A stretch of DNA of 64,000 bases from Mesorhizobium sp. B2-1-8. Its GTDB lineage: Bacteria > Pseudomonadota > Alphaproteobacteria > Rhizobiales > Rhizobiaceae. A program made the position numbers and the translations under genes. Position 1 is the stretch's first letter. Every line of letters starts with the position of its first letter. This document shows, one piece after another, positions 18,399-28,703 of this stretch. The stretch is from the NCBI RefSeq assembly GCF_006442545.2, contig NZ_CP083952.1, forward strand, positions 434,001-498,000, read 5' to 3'. The notes under the pieces are model-generated. The model was not told where the DNA came from. It did not search any database and worked only from the letters and a program-made list of their open reading frames with translations.

Positions 18399-19013
18399 AT
18401 GTCCGAAATCGCCCACCTCGCCGCCACCATCTTCAAGCGCGCCGGCAAGGCGAAGCGCTTCATCGTCGCCATCGCCGGACCGCCGGGCGCCGGCAAATCG
18501 ACATTATCGGCAAGCCTGCATGACCTTTTGCCGGAAGGCGCTGTGGAAGTCGTGCCCATGGATGGCTTCCACTATGACGATATCGTGCTCGACGCGCGCG
18601 GCCTGCGCGCGCGAAAGGGCGCGCCCGACACGTTCGACTTCGGCGGCTTCGAGGCGCTTCTGAAGCGCATCCGCGCCGGCGAGCCCGAAATCGCCATTCC
18701 GGTCTTCGACCGCGACATGGAATTGTCGCGCGCCGCCGCGGCGATCGTCGGTGCCGAGACCAAGTTCATCCTGGTCGAAGGCAATTACCTGTTGCTCGAC
18801 GAGGAGCCTTGGTCGCGGCTGGCGCCGCTGTTCGATTTCTCGATCTTCGTCGACGTGCCGCGCAATGAGCTCGAACGCCGCCTGATGGAACGCTGGCACG
18901 AGCATGGCCGTTCCGAAGCCGACGCGCGCGCCTGGATCGCCTCCAACGACATGCCCAACATCGAACGCGTGCTGGCACGGCGCCGGGCGGCCGACCTGGT
19001 CATTGGGGTTTAA
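18399..19013 (+). CDS. P-loop nucleoside/sugar kinase (uridine kinase/PanK-like)
   Basis: This 204-residue cytoplasmic kinase has Walker A GPPGAGKST at residues 27-35, the substrate segment VPMDGFHYDD at 53-62, the LVEGNYLLLDE strand, and a lid region with RRLMERWHEHGRS. It belongs to the group of rhizobial kinases found near sugar genes (FrcK-like). The phosphorylated substrate is not known. The start ATG follows AAGGAGCC. Confidence 0.85.
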   Translation: MSEIAHLAATIFKRAGKAKRFIVAIAGPPGAGKSTLSASLHDLLPEGAVEVVPMDGFHYDDIVLDARGLRARKGAPDTFDFGGFEALLKRIRAGEPEIAIPVFDRDMELSRAAAAIVGAETKFILVEGNYLLLDEEPWSRLAPLFDFSIFVDVPRNELERRLMERWHEHGRSEADARAWIASNDMPNIERVLARRRAADLVIGV

Positions 19014-19117
19014 TCTCGATCAACCTGTTTAATTTTCGGTATTTTTCGACGGGAACCTTAAGACTTACAAGGCGTTATCCCGACCAGGCAATCATGCCAG
19101 AAGAGGGATTCCGTCCG

Positions 19118-19459
19118 ATGGCAACCAAAGCAAAAAAGCCCGCCAGGGGCAAGTCAGCCCAACCGAAGGCGCCGCAATCGACAGCCGGCGCCGGCCCGGC
19201 GGTCGCCCAGCGCTCCAAGGATACAAAGGCCTTCGGCAAGGCGCCGCCGAAGAAAGTCGTACCAGGCGGCGCGCCGAAAGTGACCGCGCCGAAAGCGGCT
19301 GCCAGGACAGCCCAAACGAGGAAGCCGGCCGCAGGCGGCTCGAAGGTTCGCACGGCGGCCAACATTGCCGCTGGAGCGGTCGTAGCCACGGCGCGAGGCG
19401 TGGCGTCCCTCGCCGCCTCCGTGGTCGGCAAGGGCGGATCCAAGGCGAAAGCAAAGTAG
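19118..19459 (+). CDS. Small basic Ala/Lys/Pro-rich protein (histone H1-like composition)
   Basis: This 113-residue protein is built of Lys/Ala/Pro/Gly-rich segments (MATKAKKPARGKS and KAAARTAQTRKPAAGG) ending in a short Ala/Val-rich hydrophobic stretch and a basic tail. No conserved domain is visible, and it may bind nucleic acid. I chose the ATG at 19118, preceded by AGAGGG; the ATG at 19094 has no ribosome site. It converges with the GST gene. Confidence 0.6.
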   Translation: MATKAKKPARGKSAQPKAPQSTAGAGPAVAQRSKDTKAFGKAPPKKVVPGGAPKVTAPKAAARTAQTRKPAAGGSKVRTAANIAAGAVVATARGVASLAASVVGKGGSKAKAK

Positions 19460-19488
19460 GGCCGCGTTCCCCGTCGGGCCGGCGGGGT

Positions 19489-20193
19489 TCAGCTCCGCGC
19501 CGGAATGGTCAGGCCCTTCTGCACTGCCGGCCGCGCCAGGCCGCGCTCCAGCCACGCTGCCAGATTGGTGAAATCATCGAAGCCGACCAGATCGCGCGCC
19601 TCGTAAAAGCCGATCAGGTTGCGCACCCAGCCGAGCAGCGAGATGTCGGCGATGGTGTAGTCATTGTCCATGATCCACTTGCGGCCCTTCAGCCTGACGT
19701 CGAGAACGCCGAGCAGGCGGCGCGATTCGTCGCGGTAACGCTCCAGCGGCCGCTTGTCGGCGATCTCGCGGCCGGCGAATTTGTGGAAGAAACCGACCTG
19801 GCCGAACATCGGCCCGACGGAGGCCATCTGGAAGAAGACCCACTGGATCGTTTCGTAACGCCGCGCTCCATCCGCTGGGATGAGCAGGCCGGTCTTTTCA
19901 GCGAGGTAGAGCAGGATGGCGCCGGATTCGAACAGGCCGATCGGCGCGCCGTCAGGGCCGTTGGGATCGATGATCGCCGGAATCTTGCCGTTGGGATTGA
20001 GTGACAGGAATTCCGGAGTCCAGCTCTCGTTCTTGCCGATGTTGATCAGGTGCGGCTCATAGGGCAGGCCGAGTTCCTCCAGCGCGATCGAAATCTTCAC
20101 TCCGTTCGGCGTCGTTGCCGAATAGAGCTGAATCCGGTCCGGATGCTTCGCTGGCCAACGGGTTGCGATCGGAAAGGCGGACAAGTCGGCCAT
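19489..20193 (-). CDS. Glutathione S-transferase (YghU/nu-like)
   Basis: This 234-residue protein has an N-terminal thioredoxin-like domain (IQLYSATTPNGVKISIALEE, NPNGKIPAI and the ESGAILLYLAEKTG glutathione-binding turn) and an all-helical C-terminal domain ending MDNDYTIADISLLGWV. The TPNGVK motif is typical of the YghU/YfcG group, which acts as a disulfide-bond reductase on glutathione conjugates. It is transcribed alone. Confidence 0.92.
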   Translation of the reverse strand: MADLSAFPIATRWPAKHPDRIQLYSATTPNGVKISIALEELGLPYEPHLINIGKNESWTPEFLSLNPNGKIPAIIDPNGPDGAPIGLFESGAILLYLAEKTGLLIPADGARRYETIQWVFFQMASVGPMFGQVGFFHKFAGREIADKRPLERYRDESRRLLGVLDVRLKGRKWIMDNDYTIADISLLGWVRNLIGFYEARDLVGFDDFTNLAAWLERGLARPAVQKGLTIPARS

Positions 20194-20340
20194 CGAGAAC
20201 TCCTGAGCGGGGGGATTTGCGCCAAGCGGCGCGGGGTCGGCGGGTCTGCCAAGAATTAGCTAGGGCTGCGGTCGGATGGGATCAATATGGCGGCGACGCT
20301 TTCACCATGCACGGATAGTCAACCGTTCCGGACCGCCTGG

Positions 20341-20436
20341 GGCAGGTGGTGACCGACCGGGACGGTGGTGACTGCCCGGGGAGGTAGTAACCGCCCGGGA
20401 GGTAGTAACCGCCCGGGGCAGGTAGTAACCGCCAGG
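20341..20436. repeat. Short tandem repeat, about five 18-20-bp units
   Basis: The block reads as successive variants of AGGTAGTAACCGCCCGGG. The first units are diverged (AGGTGGTGACCGACCGGG), the third and fourth are near perfect, and the last is cut at CCGCCAGG. It ends 1 bp before the stop codon of the NodE-like gene. It does not continue into the coding sequence. Confidence 0.9.
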
Positions 20437-20437
20437 A

Positions 20438-21646
20438 TTAGATGGCCTTGAAGGCCAGCACCGCATTGGTGCCGCCAAAGGCAAAGCTATTGCTGATGGC
20501 GGCGCGCACCTTGCGCTCGCGCGCGACATTCGGCGTCACGTCAAGATCGCAGTCGGGATCGGCCTCGCGGTAATTTGCCGTCGGCGGCACAACGCCTTCG
20601 CGGATCGCCATGACGCAGGCGATCATCTCCAGCCCGCCCGAGGCGCCGAGGCAATGCGCATGCATCGACTTGGTCGAGGAGACGGAGAGCGCCCGCGCAT
20701 GGTCGCCGAAGACGCGCTTGATCGCGGTGGTCTCGATCTGGTCGTTGGCCTTGGTGCCGGTGCCGTGCGCGTTGAGGTAGTCGACATCCTCGGGATTGAG
20801 CCCGGCATCGGCCAGGCAGAAGCGCATCGCCGCTTCCGGTCCCTCGACGGTAGGCGCGACTATGTCCGAGGCATCGGCCGAAAGGCCGGCGCCGGCGATC
20901 TCGGCCAAAATGGTGGCGCCGCGCGCCATCGCATGGTCGTAGCTTTCCAGAACCGCCATGCCGGCACCCTCGCCCAGCACCAGGCCCTGGCGGTCGGCAG
21001 AAAATGGCCTGCACGTGTCGGGCGACAACACACGCAGTGCCTCCCAGCCCTTCAGCACGCCCCACACCAGCGGCGCCTCGGTGCCGCCGGCCACCATGAC
21101 GTCGGCGCGGCCGAGCCTGATCTGGTCGACCGCCGAGGCGATGGCATGATTGGCCGACGAACAGGCCGAGGTGACGCCGAACACCGGTCCGCGCAAACCC
21201 AGATGCATGCTGATCTGGCCGGAGGCGGCGCCCGGCATGACCCTGGGAACCGTGAAGATGCCGGCGCGATTCTTGCCCTCGATCAGGATGGCGCGATAGT
21301 TCTCCTCGACCGTCTCGAACCCGCAGACGCCAACACCGACAATGGTTCCCATCCGATAGGTATTGTCCGCATGCGGGACCAATCCGGACTGCCGCATGGC
21401 TTCTTTCGCCGCGATCACCGCCAGCAGGCTGAAGCGATCCATCGACACCAGTTGCTTGCGCTCGATGCCGTGATCCGGCAGCGCCTTGATCTCGCAGCCT
21501 GTCTTGACCTTCAGGTCGTGCAGGAAGGGATTGTCGATCGGGCCGATCGCCGACCGGCCGGCCCGCATCTCGGCCCAGATTGCCTGCGCATCGGTGCCCA
21601 ATCCGCACAGCCCACCGATGCCGGTAATGACGACACGCTTCAGCAT
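20438..21646 (-). CDS. NodE-like beta-ketoacyl-ACP synthase
   Basis: This 402-residue condensing enzyme has the thiolase fold. The active-site residues are Cys162 (TSACSSAN), His294 ([11 protein letters not shown]), and Lys326 with His331 ([10 protein letters not shown]). FabF has a Thr-Gly before the last His where this protein has His-Ala. The length and the partner gene match NodE, which elongates unusual acyl chains on NodF for lipo-oligosaccharide signals. No other nod gene or nod box is visible, so a different lipid product is possible. It starts 4 bp after the ACP gene, clearly the same transcript. Confidence 0.85.
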   Translation of the reverse strand: MLKRVVITGIGGLCGLGTDAQAIWAEMRAGRSAIGPIDNPFLHDLKVKTGCEIKALPDHGIERKQLVSMDRFSLLAVIAAKEAMRQSGLVPHADNTYRMGTIVGVGVCGFETVEENYRAILIEGKNRAGIFTVPRVMPGAASGQISMHLGLRGPVFGVTSACSSANHAIASAVDQIRLGRADVMVAGGTEAPLVWGVLKGWEALRVLSPDTCRPFSADRQGLVLGEGAGMAVLESYDHAMARGATILAEIAGAGLSADASDIVAPTVEGPEAAMRFCLADAGLNPEDVDYLNAHGTGTKANDQIETTAIKRVFGDHARALSVSSTKSMHAHCLGASGGLEMIACVMAIREGVVPPTANYREADPDCDLDVTPNVARERKVRAAISNSFAFGGTNAVLAFKAI

Positions 21647-21650
21647 TCGG

Positions 21651-21905
21651 TCAGGCTTTTTTCGCGATCAGCGCGCGAACGGCCTCGACCATGTCGCCGA
21701 CATTCTTCAGATTGCTCCAGGCATCGACCGTGTTCATCTCGATCTCGATGCCATATTGCTCCTCGAGGTCGAAGATGATCTCGGTCAGCTCCAGCGAATG
21801 AATGCCCAGCGCCGTCAATTCGGTCGTGGTGGTGATTTCCTCGCCGCCAGGCTCGGCATGGGCCTTGATCTTTTCGATGATGTCCGTTGCCAGCTGGTCA
21901 GCCAT
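21651..21905 (-). CDS. NodF-like acyl carrier protein
   Basis: This 84-residue ACP has the four-helix plan. Its C-terminal half ([21 protein letters not shown]) closely matches, from memory, rhizobial NodF rather than the housekeeping AcpP. The phosphopantetheine site reads GIHSLELTE: the Ser is present but the usual preceding Asp is His. It would carry the chain built by the downstream ketosynthase. The start follows GGGGAAG. The 196-bp region upstream, shared with ureD, shows no recognisable nod box. Confidence 0.87.
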   Translation of the reverse strand: MADQLATDIIEKIKAHAEPGGEEITTTTELTALGIHSLELTEIIFDLEEQYGIEIEMNTVDAWSNLKNVGDMVEAVRALIAKKA

Positions 21906-22101
21906 TCGGTTTCTTCCCCACTTGTCGTTTCCGACGCTGAACAGCGCCTTCTTGTCCTCGATATCAGGCCGCGATCTTCGCCTTCTACCCCCGCCAAGCG
22001 TCGCCTGACCGTACCAAGGTGGTTCCCTCTATAGAAACGGAAACGCCATCAAGCAACAAGCTATATGTCGACAAAAGCGCCACAGTGCTTAACCTGACGG
22101 C

Positions 22102-22944
22102 GTGGATACGATCGAAAATACGAAGTTCTCGGGCCAGCTGGCCCAGCGCGCGGCGGGCAAGGCGCAGCTTGGTTGCGCCTGTATCGACGGACGCACGCGG
22201 CTGCGGCGCCTCTATCAGGACGGCTCCGCCAAGATAAGGCTGCCGGCCGTTTCGGCCGGACCGCTGGAGGCCGTCCTGATCAATACCGCCGGCGGGCTGA
22301 CCGGCGGCGACCGCCTCGGCTGGGATGTCGACGTCGGCGCGGATGCCAGCGCCACGATAACGACCCAGGCCTGCGAAAAGATCTATCGCGCCGCGTCGGA
22401 CCATGCCGAAGTGCGGGTCAAGCTGACCGTCGGTCAGAACGGCAGCATCGCCTGGCTGCCGCAGGAAACCATCGTCTTCGACCGCGCCGCGTTTGTCCGT
22501 ACGTTGGATGTCGAGCTTGCCGTGGGGGCCGAGGCGCTGGTGCTGGAAGCGGCCGTCTTCGGCCGCCTGGCCATGGGCGAACGTGCCGCGCAGGGCACCT
22601 TTCGCGACCGCTGGCGTATCCGCAGGGAAGGAATTCTCATTCATGCCGAGGATTTCCGCATCGGCCCCGATATCGCCGACACTCTGGCCCGTCCGGCGAC
22701 ATCAGGCGGTGCGATCGCCGTGGCTACGCTGCTGCTGGTGTCGCCGCGCGCGGAGGCCTTGCTCGACCCGGTTCGGGAGATCATTGGCGACCGGGGCGGC
22801 GCCAGCGTCTGGACAGTGAAGACATCTGGCAAGCTTCTTGCGAGGCTTTACGCCGGGGACGGCTACCATCTGCGCCGGCGGCTGGTCCCGCTCGTCGAAT
22901 TGCTCAACGGAAGGGCGGGGTTGCCCAAATTATGGTCACTGTGA
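22102..22944 (+). CDS. ureD: Urease accessory protein UreD
   Basis: This 280-residue scaffold, with UreF and UreG, delivers nickel to apo-urease. Diagnostic stretches are [25 protein letters not shown] and the [11 protein letters not shown] motif. It starts with GTG and has normal UreD length. It is the first gene of the urease cluster, divergent from the nodFE-like pair, and 28 bp before ureA. Confidence 0.95.
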   Translation: MDTIENTKFSGQLAQRAAGKAQLGCACIDGRTRLRRLYQDGSAKIRLPAVSAGPLEAVLINTAGGLTGGDRLGWDVDVGADASATITTQACEKIYRAASDHAEVRVKLTVGQNGSIAWLPQETIVFDRAAFVRTLDVELAVGAEALVLEAAVFGRLAMGERAAQGTFRDRWRIRREGILIHAEDFRIGPDIADTLARPATSGGAIAVATLLLVSPRAEALLDPVREIIGDRGGASVWTVKTSGKLLARLYAGDGYHLRRRLVPLVELLNGRAGLPKLWSL

Positions 22945-22972
22945 CTGTGGCCGCATCATTTCAGGAAGACGC

Positions 22973-23275
22973 ATGAACCTGACGCCAAGGGAAAAGGACA
23001 AGCTGCTGATCGCCATGGCGGCGATCGTGGCGCGCAAGCGACTCGAGCGCGGCGTCAAGCTCAACCATCCGGAAGCGATCGCGCTGATCACCGATTTCGT
23101 CGTCGAGGGCGCCCGCGATGGCCGCCCGGTGGCCGAGTTGATGGAGGCCGGCGCCCATGTCGTCAGCCGCGCGCAGGTCATGGAAGGCATCGCCGAGATG
23201 ATCCATGACGTGCAGGTGGAAGCGACATTCCCCGACGGCACCAAGCTGGTGACCGTGCACGAACCGATCCGGTGA
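22973..23275 (+). CDS. ureA: Urease gamma subunit
   Basis: This 100-residue protein is the full gamma subunit: [31 protein letters not shown] and [17 protein letters not shown] are all typical. It packs against UreB and UreC in the (alpha-beta-gamma)3 cytoplasmic enzyme. The ATG at 22973 gives the normal start; the frame extends upstream without coding character. Confidence 0.97.
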   Translation: MNLTPREKDKLLIAMAAIVARKRLERGVKLNHPEAIALITDFVVEGARDGRPVAELMEAGAHVVSRAQVMEGIAEMIHDVQVEATFPDGTKLVTVHEPIR

Positions 23276-23284
23276 GGAGAGAAA

Positions 23285-23539
23285 ATGCTGGAGCTGCGCC
23301 CGAACTGCGAATGCTGTGACAAGGATCTGCCGCCCGAAGCGAAGGATGCGCTGGTCTGCACCTTCGAGTGCACCTTCTGCGCCGGCTGCGTCGAAAACGT
23401 GCTTGGCGGCGTCTGCCCAAACTGCGGTGGCAATTTTACAGCCCGGCCGATTCGCCCGGCCGCGATGCTGAAGAAATATCCGGCTTCGACCAAACGCGTG
23501 CTCAAGGCCGAGGGCTGCGGCCCCCGCAGGGCCGCCTGA
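23285..23539 (+). CDS. DUF1272 small zinc-ribbon-like protein
   Basis: This 84-residue protein is Cys-rich in its first 50 residues (CECCDKDLP, CTFECTFCAGC and CPNC), a layout that can hold two metal ions. It matches DUF1272, whose function is unknown. It sits 9 bp after ureA, inside the urease operon, so a role in metal handling is possible but unproven. Confidence 0.85.
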   Translation: MLELRPNCECCDKDLPPEAKDALVCTFECTFCAGCVENVLGGVCPNCGGNFTARPIRPAAMLKKYPASTKRVLKAEGCGPRRAA

Positions 23540-23563
23540 CACCGCAAACGAAAGGCAAGTAAA

Positions 23564-24151
23564 ATGATCCCTGTCAAACGCCTGTGCCTCTCGGCGATCC
23601 TGCTCGTGGCGGCCGCCGTGCCTGCCTACGCCCATGTCGGCATTGGCACGACATCCTCCTTCATGGCCGGCTTCACGCATCCGCTGTCGGGTCTCGACCA
23701 TATGACGGTGATGCTCGCTGTCGGTCTGTGGGCGGCCCTCAAGGGTGGCAAGGCGATCTGGGCCTGGCCTGCGGCGTTCGTCGCCGTCATGCTCGGTGGC
23801 GCGGCCCTTGGTATGGCTCATATGCCGTTGCCGTTCGTCGAGCCGGGCATACTGGCCTCCGTCGTGGCGGTTGGACTGCTGGTGGCGTTGGCGGTCGATC
23901 TGCCCGTTTCGGCCGGTGTCGCCATCATCGGTCTGTTCGCGCTGTTTCACGGCCACGCCCATGGCACGGAAGTGCCGGAAAATGCCGGCGGGCTCGAATA
24001 TATGGCCGGCTTTGCCATCGCCACCGTGCTGCTCCATGCAATCGGCATCGCCGCTGGTCTGAGCCTCGGCCTAAGGTTCCGCGGTGTGGCCCGTATCGCG
24101 GGTGCCGCCTGCGCGGCGATCGGCGTCGGCCTCGCCTTCGGCGTCGTGTGA
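23564..24151 (+). CDS. ureJ: HupE/UreJ-family membrane protein, likely nickel permease
   Basis: This 195-residue protein has a signal-like first segment ending AYA, then HVGIGTTSSFMAGFTHPLSGLDHM, the conserved His/Asp-rich motif of HupE/UreJ, another FHGHAHGTE motif in the middle, and about six helices. The family imports nickel for hydrogenase or urease. It lies between ureA and ureB, 6 bp before ureB. Confidence 0.92.
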   Translation: MIPVKRLCLSAILLVAAAVPAYAHVGIGTTSSFMAGFTHPLSGLDHMTVMLAVGLWAALKGGKAIWAWPAAFVAVMLGGAALGMAHMPLPFVEPGILASVVAVGLLVALAVDLPVSAGVAIIGLFALFHGHAHGTEVPENAGGLEYMAGFAIATVLLHAIGIAAGLSLGLRFRGVARIAGAACAAIGVGLAFGVV

Positions 24152-24157
24152 GGTCCC

Positions 24158-24463
24158 ATGATCCCCGGCGAAATCATCTCTGCTCGAGGCGACATCGAAC
24201 TCAATGAGGGTCTGCCGACCGTCACCCTGAAAGTCGCCAACAGTGGCGACCGCCCGGTCCAGGTCGGCAGCCACTACCATTTCTTCGAAACCAACGAGGC
24301 GCTGAAATTCGACCGCGAGAGCGCGCGCGGCATGCGCCTCGACATCGCCGCCGGCACCGCCACGCGCTTCGAACCGGGGCAGGAACGCGACGTCACGCTG
24401 GTGCCGCTCGGCGGCAAGCGCGAGGTCTATGGATTTCAGCAGAAGGTGATGGGCAAGCTGTGA
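24158..24463 (+). CDS. ureB: Urease beta subunit
   Basis: This 101-residue protein has the urease beta signature: [32 protein letters not shown] and the terminal GGKREVYGF. It is a structural subunit without active-site residues. The next genes are on the opposite strand, so transcription of ureC must start again or read through about 1.2 kb. Confidence 0.97.
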   Translation: MIPGEIISARGDIELNEGLPTVTLKVANSGDRPVQVGSHYHFFETNEALKFDRESARGMRLDIAAGTATRFEPGQERDVTLVPLGGKREVYGFQQKVMGKL

Positions 24464-24537
24464 GGGCGTCTCATGCCTGGTGCGCAAGGCCGGCCAACGG
24501 CTTCGGGGCAAACCTGAAAGCAAACGATGCCTTCGGC

Positions 24538-25032
24538 TCAGCCAGACGGTTTGGCGGCCGCATAGATGACGATCTTTCCGGGATCGTCGAACTCGACGGC
24601 GAGAACGTCCTCGGCAAGCACGCGCCGCGACTCGATGGCATTGAAGAGCAGGGCGTTGGCTTCGATCTCCTTGCGCAGTTCGGTAACATCGTCCTGATGC
24701 TGCCGGACCTTGTTCTCGATGGCCGGTGGCGGACCGCCTTCGCTGCGCGCGGCGTCGGTCAGGAACACGATATCGACCTTGTCGAGCTTGGATGTCTTGC
24801 GCACCGTGCTGATGTTTTCGCGCGTGCGGTCGATCGCCGAATTGACCTTTCCGATCTCGGCGGTCGTCTTGGCCTCTTCCTGGTTGACTTGCGAGCCGAC
24901 GATGCGGTCGACGGTCTCCGGACTTTGAAGGCCCTGCGCGTTCAGCGCCGCCGGGGGGAGACTCACCACCAGAAACGCAGCTGCGGCAACGGCGTGCAGC
25001 CAACGGACATCGGGCAAGTTGGTGTCGGTCAT
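24538..25032 (-). CDS. Secreted or membrane-anchored protein of unknown function
   Basis: This 164-residue protein has a hydrophobic segment at about 12-32 ending LNAQG. It then has a long Glu/Arg/Asn-rich helical region (VNQEEAKTTAEIGKVNSAID to HQDDVTELRKEIEANALLFN) and a short beta tail (DVLAVEFDDPGKIVIY). I recognise no family. It is opposite to the urease genes and shares orientation with the next secreted gene 114 bp upstream. Confidence 0.6.
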   Translation of the reverse strand: MTDTNLPDVRWLHAVAAAAFLVVSLPPAALNAQGLQSPETVDRIVGSQVNQEEAKTTAEIGKVNSAIDRTRENISTVRKTSKLDKVDIVFLTDAARSEGGPPPAIENKVRQHQDDVTELRKEIEANALLFNAIESRRVLAEDVLAVEFDDPGKIVIYAAAKPSG

Positions 25033-25146
25033 CGTCCACTTTCGCGGTTTGTTTCGACGCTCAGGAAACGAAACGACTCCGGCTCTGCCACGGTTCCCGT
25101 CACGATTCGGCGGGCGGACCGGATACCGGCCCGCCACGCCGGGTCT

Positions 25147-25524
25147 TTAACTCGCTTTCTTGGTGATCAGGGTCAGCGCGCCATTCGGCTCCATGCTGGC
25201 CGCGACCACTTGAGCCGAGGTCATTCCCTTGGCCTGGAGGGCGGATTTCACCTTGGGGGTGGCGTCGATCGAACTGCGCAGTTTCTGCAGGCCTGCGTCG
25301 CCACGCTGCGCGATCACCTGGTTGACCTGCGTCTGCGTGTCCTTCGGCAACTCGCTGATGTCGATGACGTTGACGCTCTGGATCGCCGGCGCGGCCTGCT
25401 GACCGCCAGGGGCGGCTGGAGCCGGCGCGCTTGGAGCGGGCTGTTGCGCGGGCTGCTGCTGGGCACTGGCGGCACCAACCAGCATCAGGGTGGCGGCAGT
25501 TGCAAGAACTATCGTTTTGCGCAT
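25147..25524 (-). CDS. Small secreted Gln/Pro/Ala-rich protein
   Basis: This 125-residue protein has a signal peptide (residues 1-21, ending ASA), a low-complexity Gln/Pro/Ala linker (residues 22-50) and a folded C-terminal part (IQSVNVIDISELPKDTQTQV to EPNGALTLITKK). The start at 25524 follows GGAAGG and gives a standard signal sequence. No family is recognised. It lies between ureB and ureC on the other strand. Confidence 0.65.
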   Translation of the reverse strand: MRKTIVLATAATLMLVGAASAQQQPAQQPAPSAPAPAAPGGQQAAPAIQSVNVIDISELPKDTQTQVNQVIAQRGDAGLQKLRSSIDATPKVKSALQAKGMTSAQVVAASMEPNGALTLITKKAS

Positions 25525-25691
25525 GGATTTTCCTTCCATCGTTTTGGCAAACGGTCGTTTTGGGGTGGCGCCCCAACCTCAACCGCCAAATGGGTTCAGA
25601 AGGTGTCGCCGAGCGGGTCATTGCGTGACTATTGGATGGCGACAATGTGTAGCTGGGCTTCGATCACACCGCATTTCGGGAGCAATCGCTG

Positions 25692-27404
<1,713 letters not shown>

Positions 27405-27522
27405 TAGGATTATCGCGAGCCATGGCCTTCGTTAAATGCGGCGGTGAGTAGGTTGTGCGGGGCTGTCCGAATAGGCCCACTCGTTCTTCGCGGACTTGGA
27501 AATCGTACGCTTTGGGAGCAAT

Positions 27523-28020
27523 ATGTCCTCAATGAACAAGATATTCCGCAAACAGCAATTGACGCCCTACGAGGCCGACTATGCTCAGTGGTGCGCCGAA
27601 CAGGGCGCGCTGCTGCGCGAAGGTCGTCTTTCCGACATCGATCGTGAGAATGTTGCTGAGGAGATCGAGAGCTTGGGGCGGAGCGACAAAAGGGAAATTG
27701 CGAGCAGGCTCGGCACTTTGGTCCTTCACTTGCTGAAATGGGAGTTTCAGCCTGAGCAGCGCAAAACGGGCTGGTTGCTGACAATTCGGGAGCAACGGCT
27801 TCGGATTGCGGGACTGCTTGATGAGAGTCCGAGCCTCAGAACATATCCTGCGCAGGTGCTCGATCGAGAGTTCAAGATAGCAAGATTGAAGGCACAGGAC
27901 GAAACAGGCCTGAGGGATCGGGATTTCCCTGTCGATTGCCCCTATGGGATCAAGGAAATTTTAGACGATGACTATTTCCCAGGATCACCGTGGTCTTCGG
28001 ACAACCTTATGCGAGAATAG
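27523..28020 (+). CDS. DUF29-family protein
   Basis: This 165-residue protein is mostly helical, with the DUF29 pattern: DYAQWCAEQGALLREGR, NVAEEIESLGRSDKREI, LLKWEFQPEQR and CPYGIKEILDDDYFP. Function is unknown; the family is patchy and common in mobile gene pools. Codon choice is more A/T-tolerant than the urease genes around it, suggesting later acquisition. It starts at the ATG after TTTGGGAG. Confidence 0.85.
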   Translation: MSSMNKIFRKQQLTPYEADYAQWCAEQGALLREGRLSDIDRENVAEEIESLGRSDKREIASRLGTLVLHLLKWEFQPEQRKTGWLLTIREQRLRIAGLLDESPSLRTYPAQVLDREFKIARLKAQDETGLRDRDFPVDCPYGIKEILDDDYFPGSPWSSDNLMRE

Positions 28021-28068
28021 ACAGATAGTGGTTCTGACGGACGTTCCATCCCCCGGCGAGCGTTCGTC

Positions 28069-28662
28069 ATGGCCACCGAAATAGCCTCCGCCCACGACAT
28101 TTTCCCGCATATCCGCATCGTCATGGGCATGGTGATCGGGCTTGGCGTCGCCCGTTTGCTGTCGGGGGTGGCGCGCATCGTCCAGCATCCTGGCCAGTAC
28201 CGGCTCTATCCCGTGCATCTGGCCTGGGTCGCCTCGGTGCTGTTGATGCTGGTGCATTTCTGGTGGTGGGAGTTCGGCCTCTACGCCATCGAAACGTGGA
28301 CCTTCGGCAAATATCTTTTCATCATTTTCTACGCCATCACGCTGTTCCTGCTCTGCGCGATGCTGTTTCCGGACTCGATGCTCGACTACACCAGCTACGA
28401 GGATTTCTTCTATTCGCGCCGCGCCTGGTTCTTCGGACTGCTGGCGGCGACCTATCTGCTCGATATCATCGACACGCTGTTGAAAGGTCCCGAGCATTTC
28501 GCCCGCTTCGGCAACGAATATCTGTTCCGCACGCCGGTCTTCGTCGCGTTTTGCATCGCCGCGATCCTGGTGCGCGACCGCCGCTTCCACATCGCCTTCG
28601 TCGCGGCCGCGCTGATCTATCAGATATCGTTCATCCTGCGGCTCTTCGACACGATCGTATGA
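28069..28662 (+). CDS. Polytopic membrane protein of unknown function
   Basis: This 197-residue protein has five to six predicted helices. The first is preceded by a short soluble head (MATEIASAHDIFPHIRIV), and the middle is rich in aromatic residues (VHFWWWEFGLYAIETWTFGKY). It has no known motif. It lies between the DUF29 gene and a GST gene, all in the same direction as the urease genes. Confidence 0.7.
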   Translation: MATEIASAHDIFPHIRIVMGMVIGLGVARLLSGVARIVQHPGQYRLYPVHLAWVASVLLMLVHFWWWEFGLYAIETWTFGKYLFIIFYAITLFLLCAMLFPDSMLDYTSYEDFFYSRRAWFFGLLAATYLLDIIDTLLKGPEHFARFGNEYLFRTPVFVAFCIAAILVRDRRFHIAFVAAALIYQISFILRLFDTIV

Positions 28663-28703
28663 GATCGGCCGATGATCTAGAGTTCCGGGGAAAGGCAGGT
28701 TCA

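Noticed and set aside
21906..22101. A nod box upstream of the NodF-like gene
   Set aside because: I looked for the ATC-N9-GAT repeats of the LysR/NodD site on the minus strand and found no convincing match.
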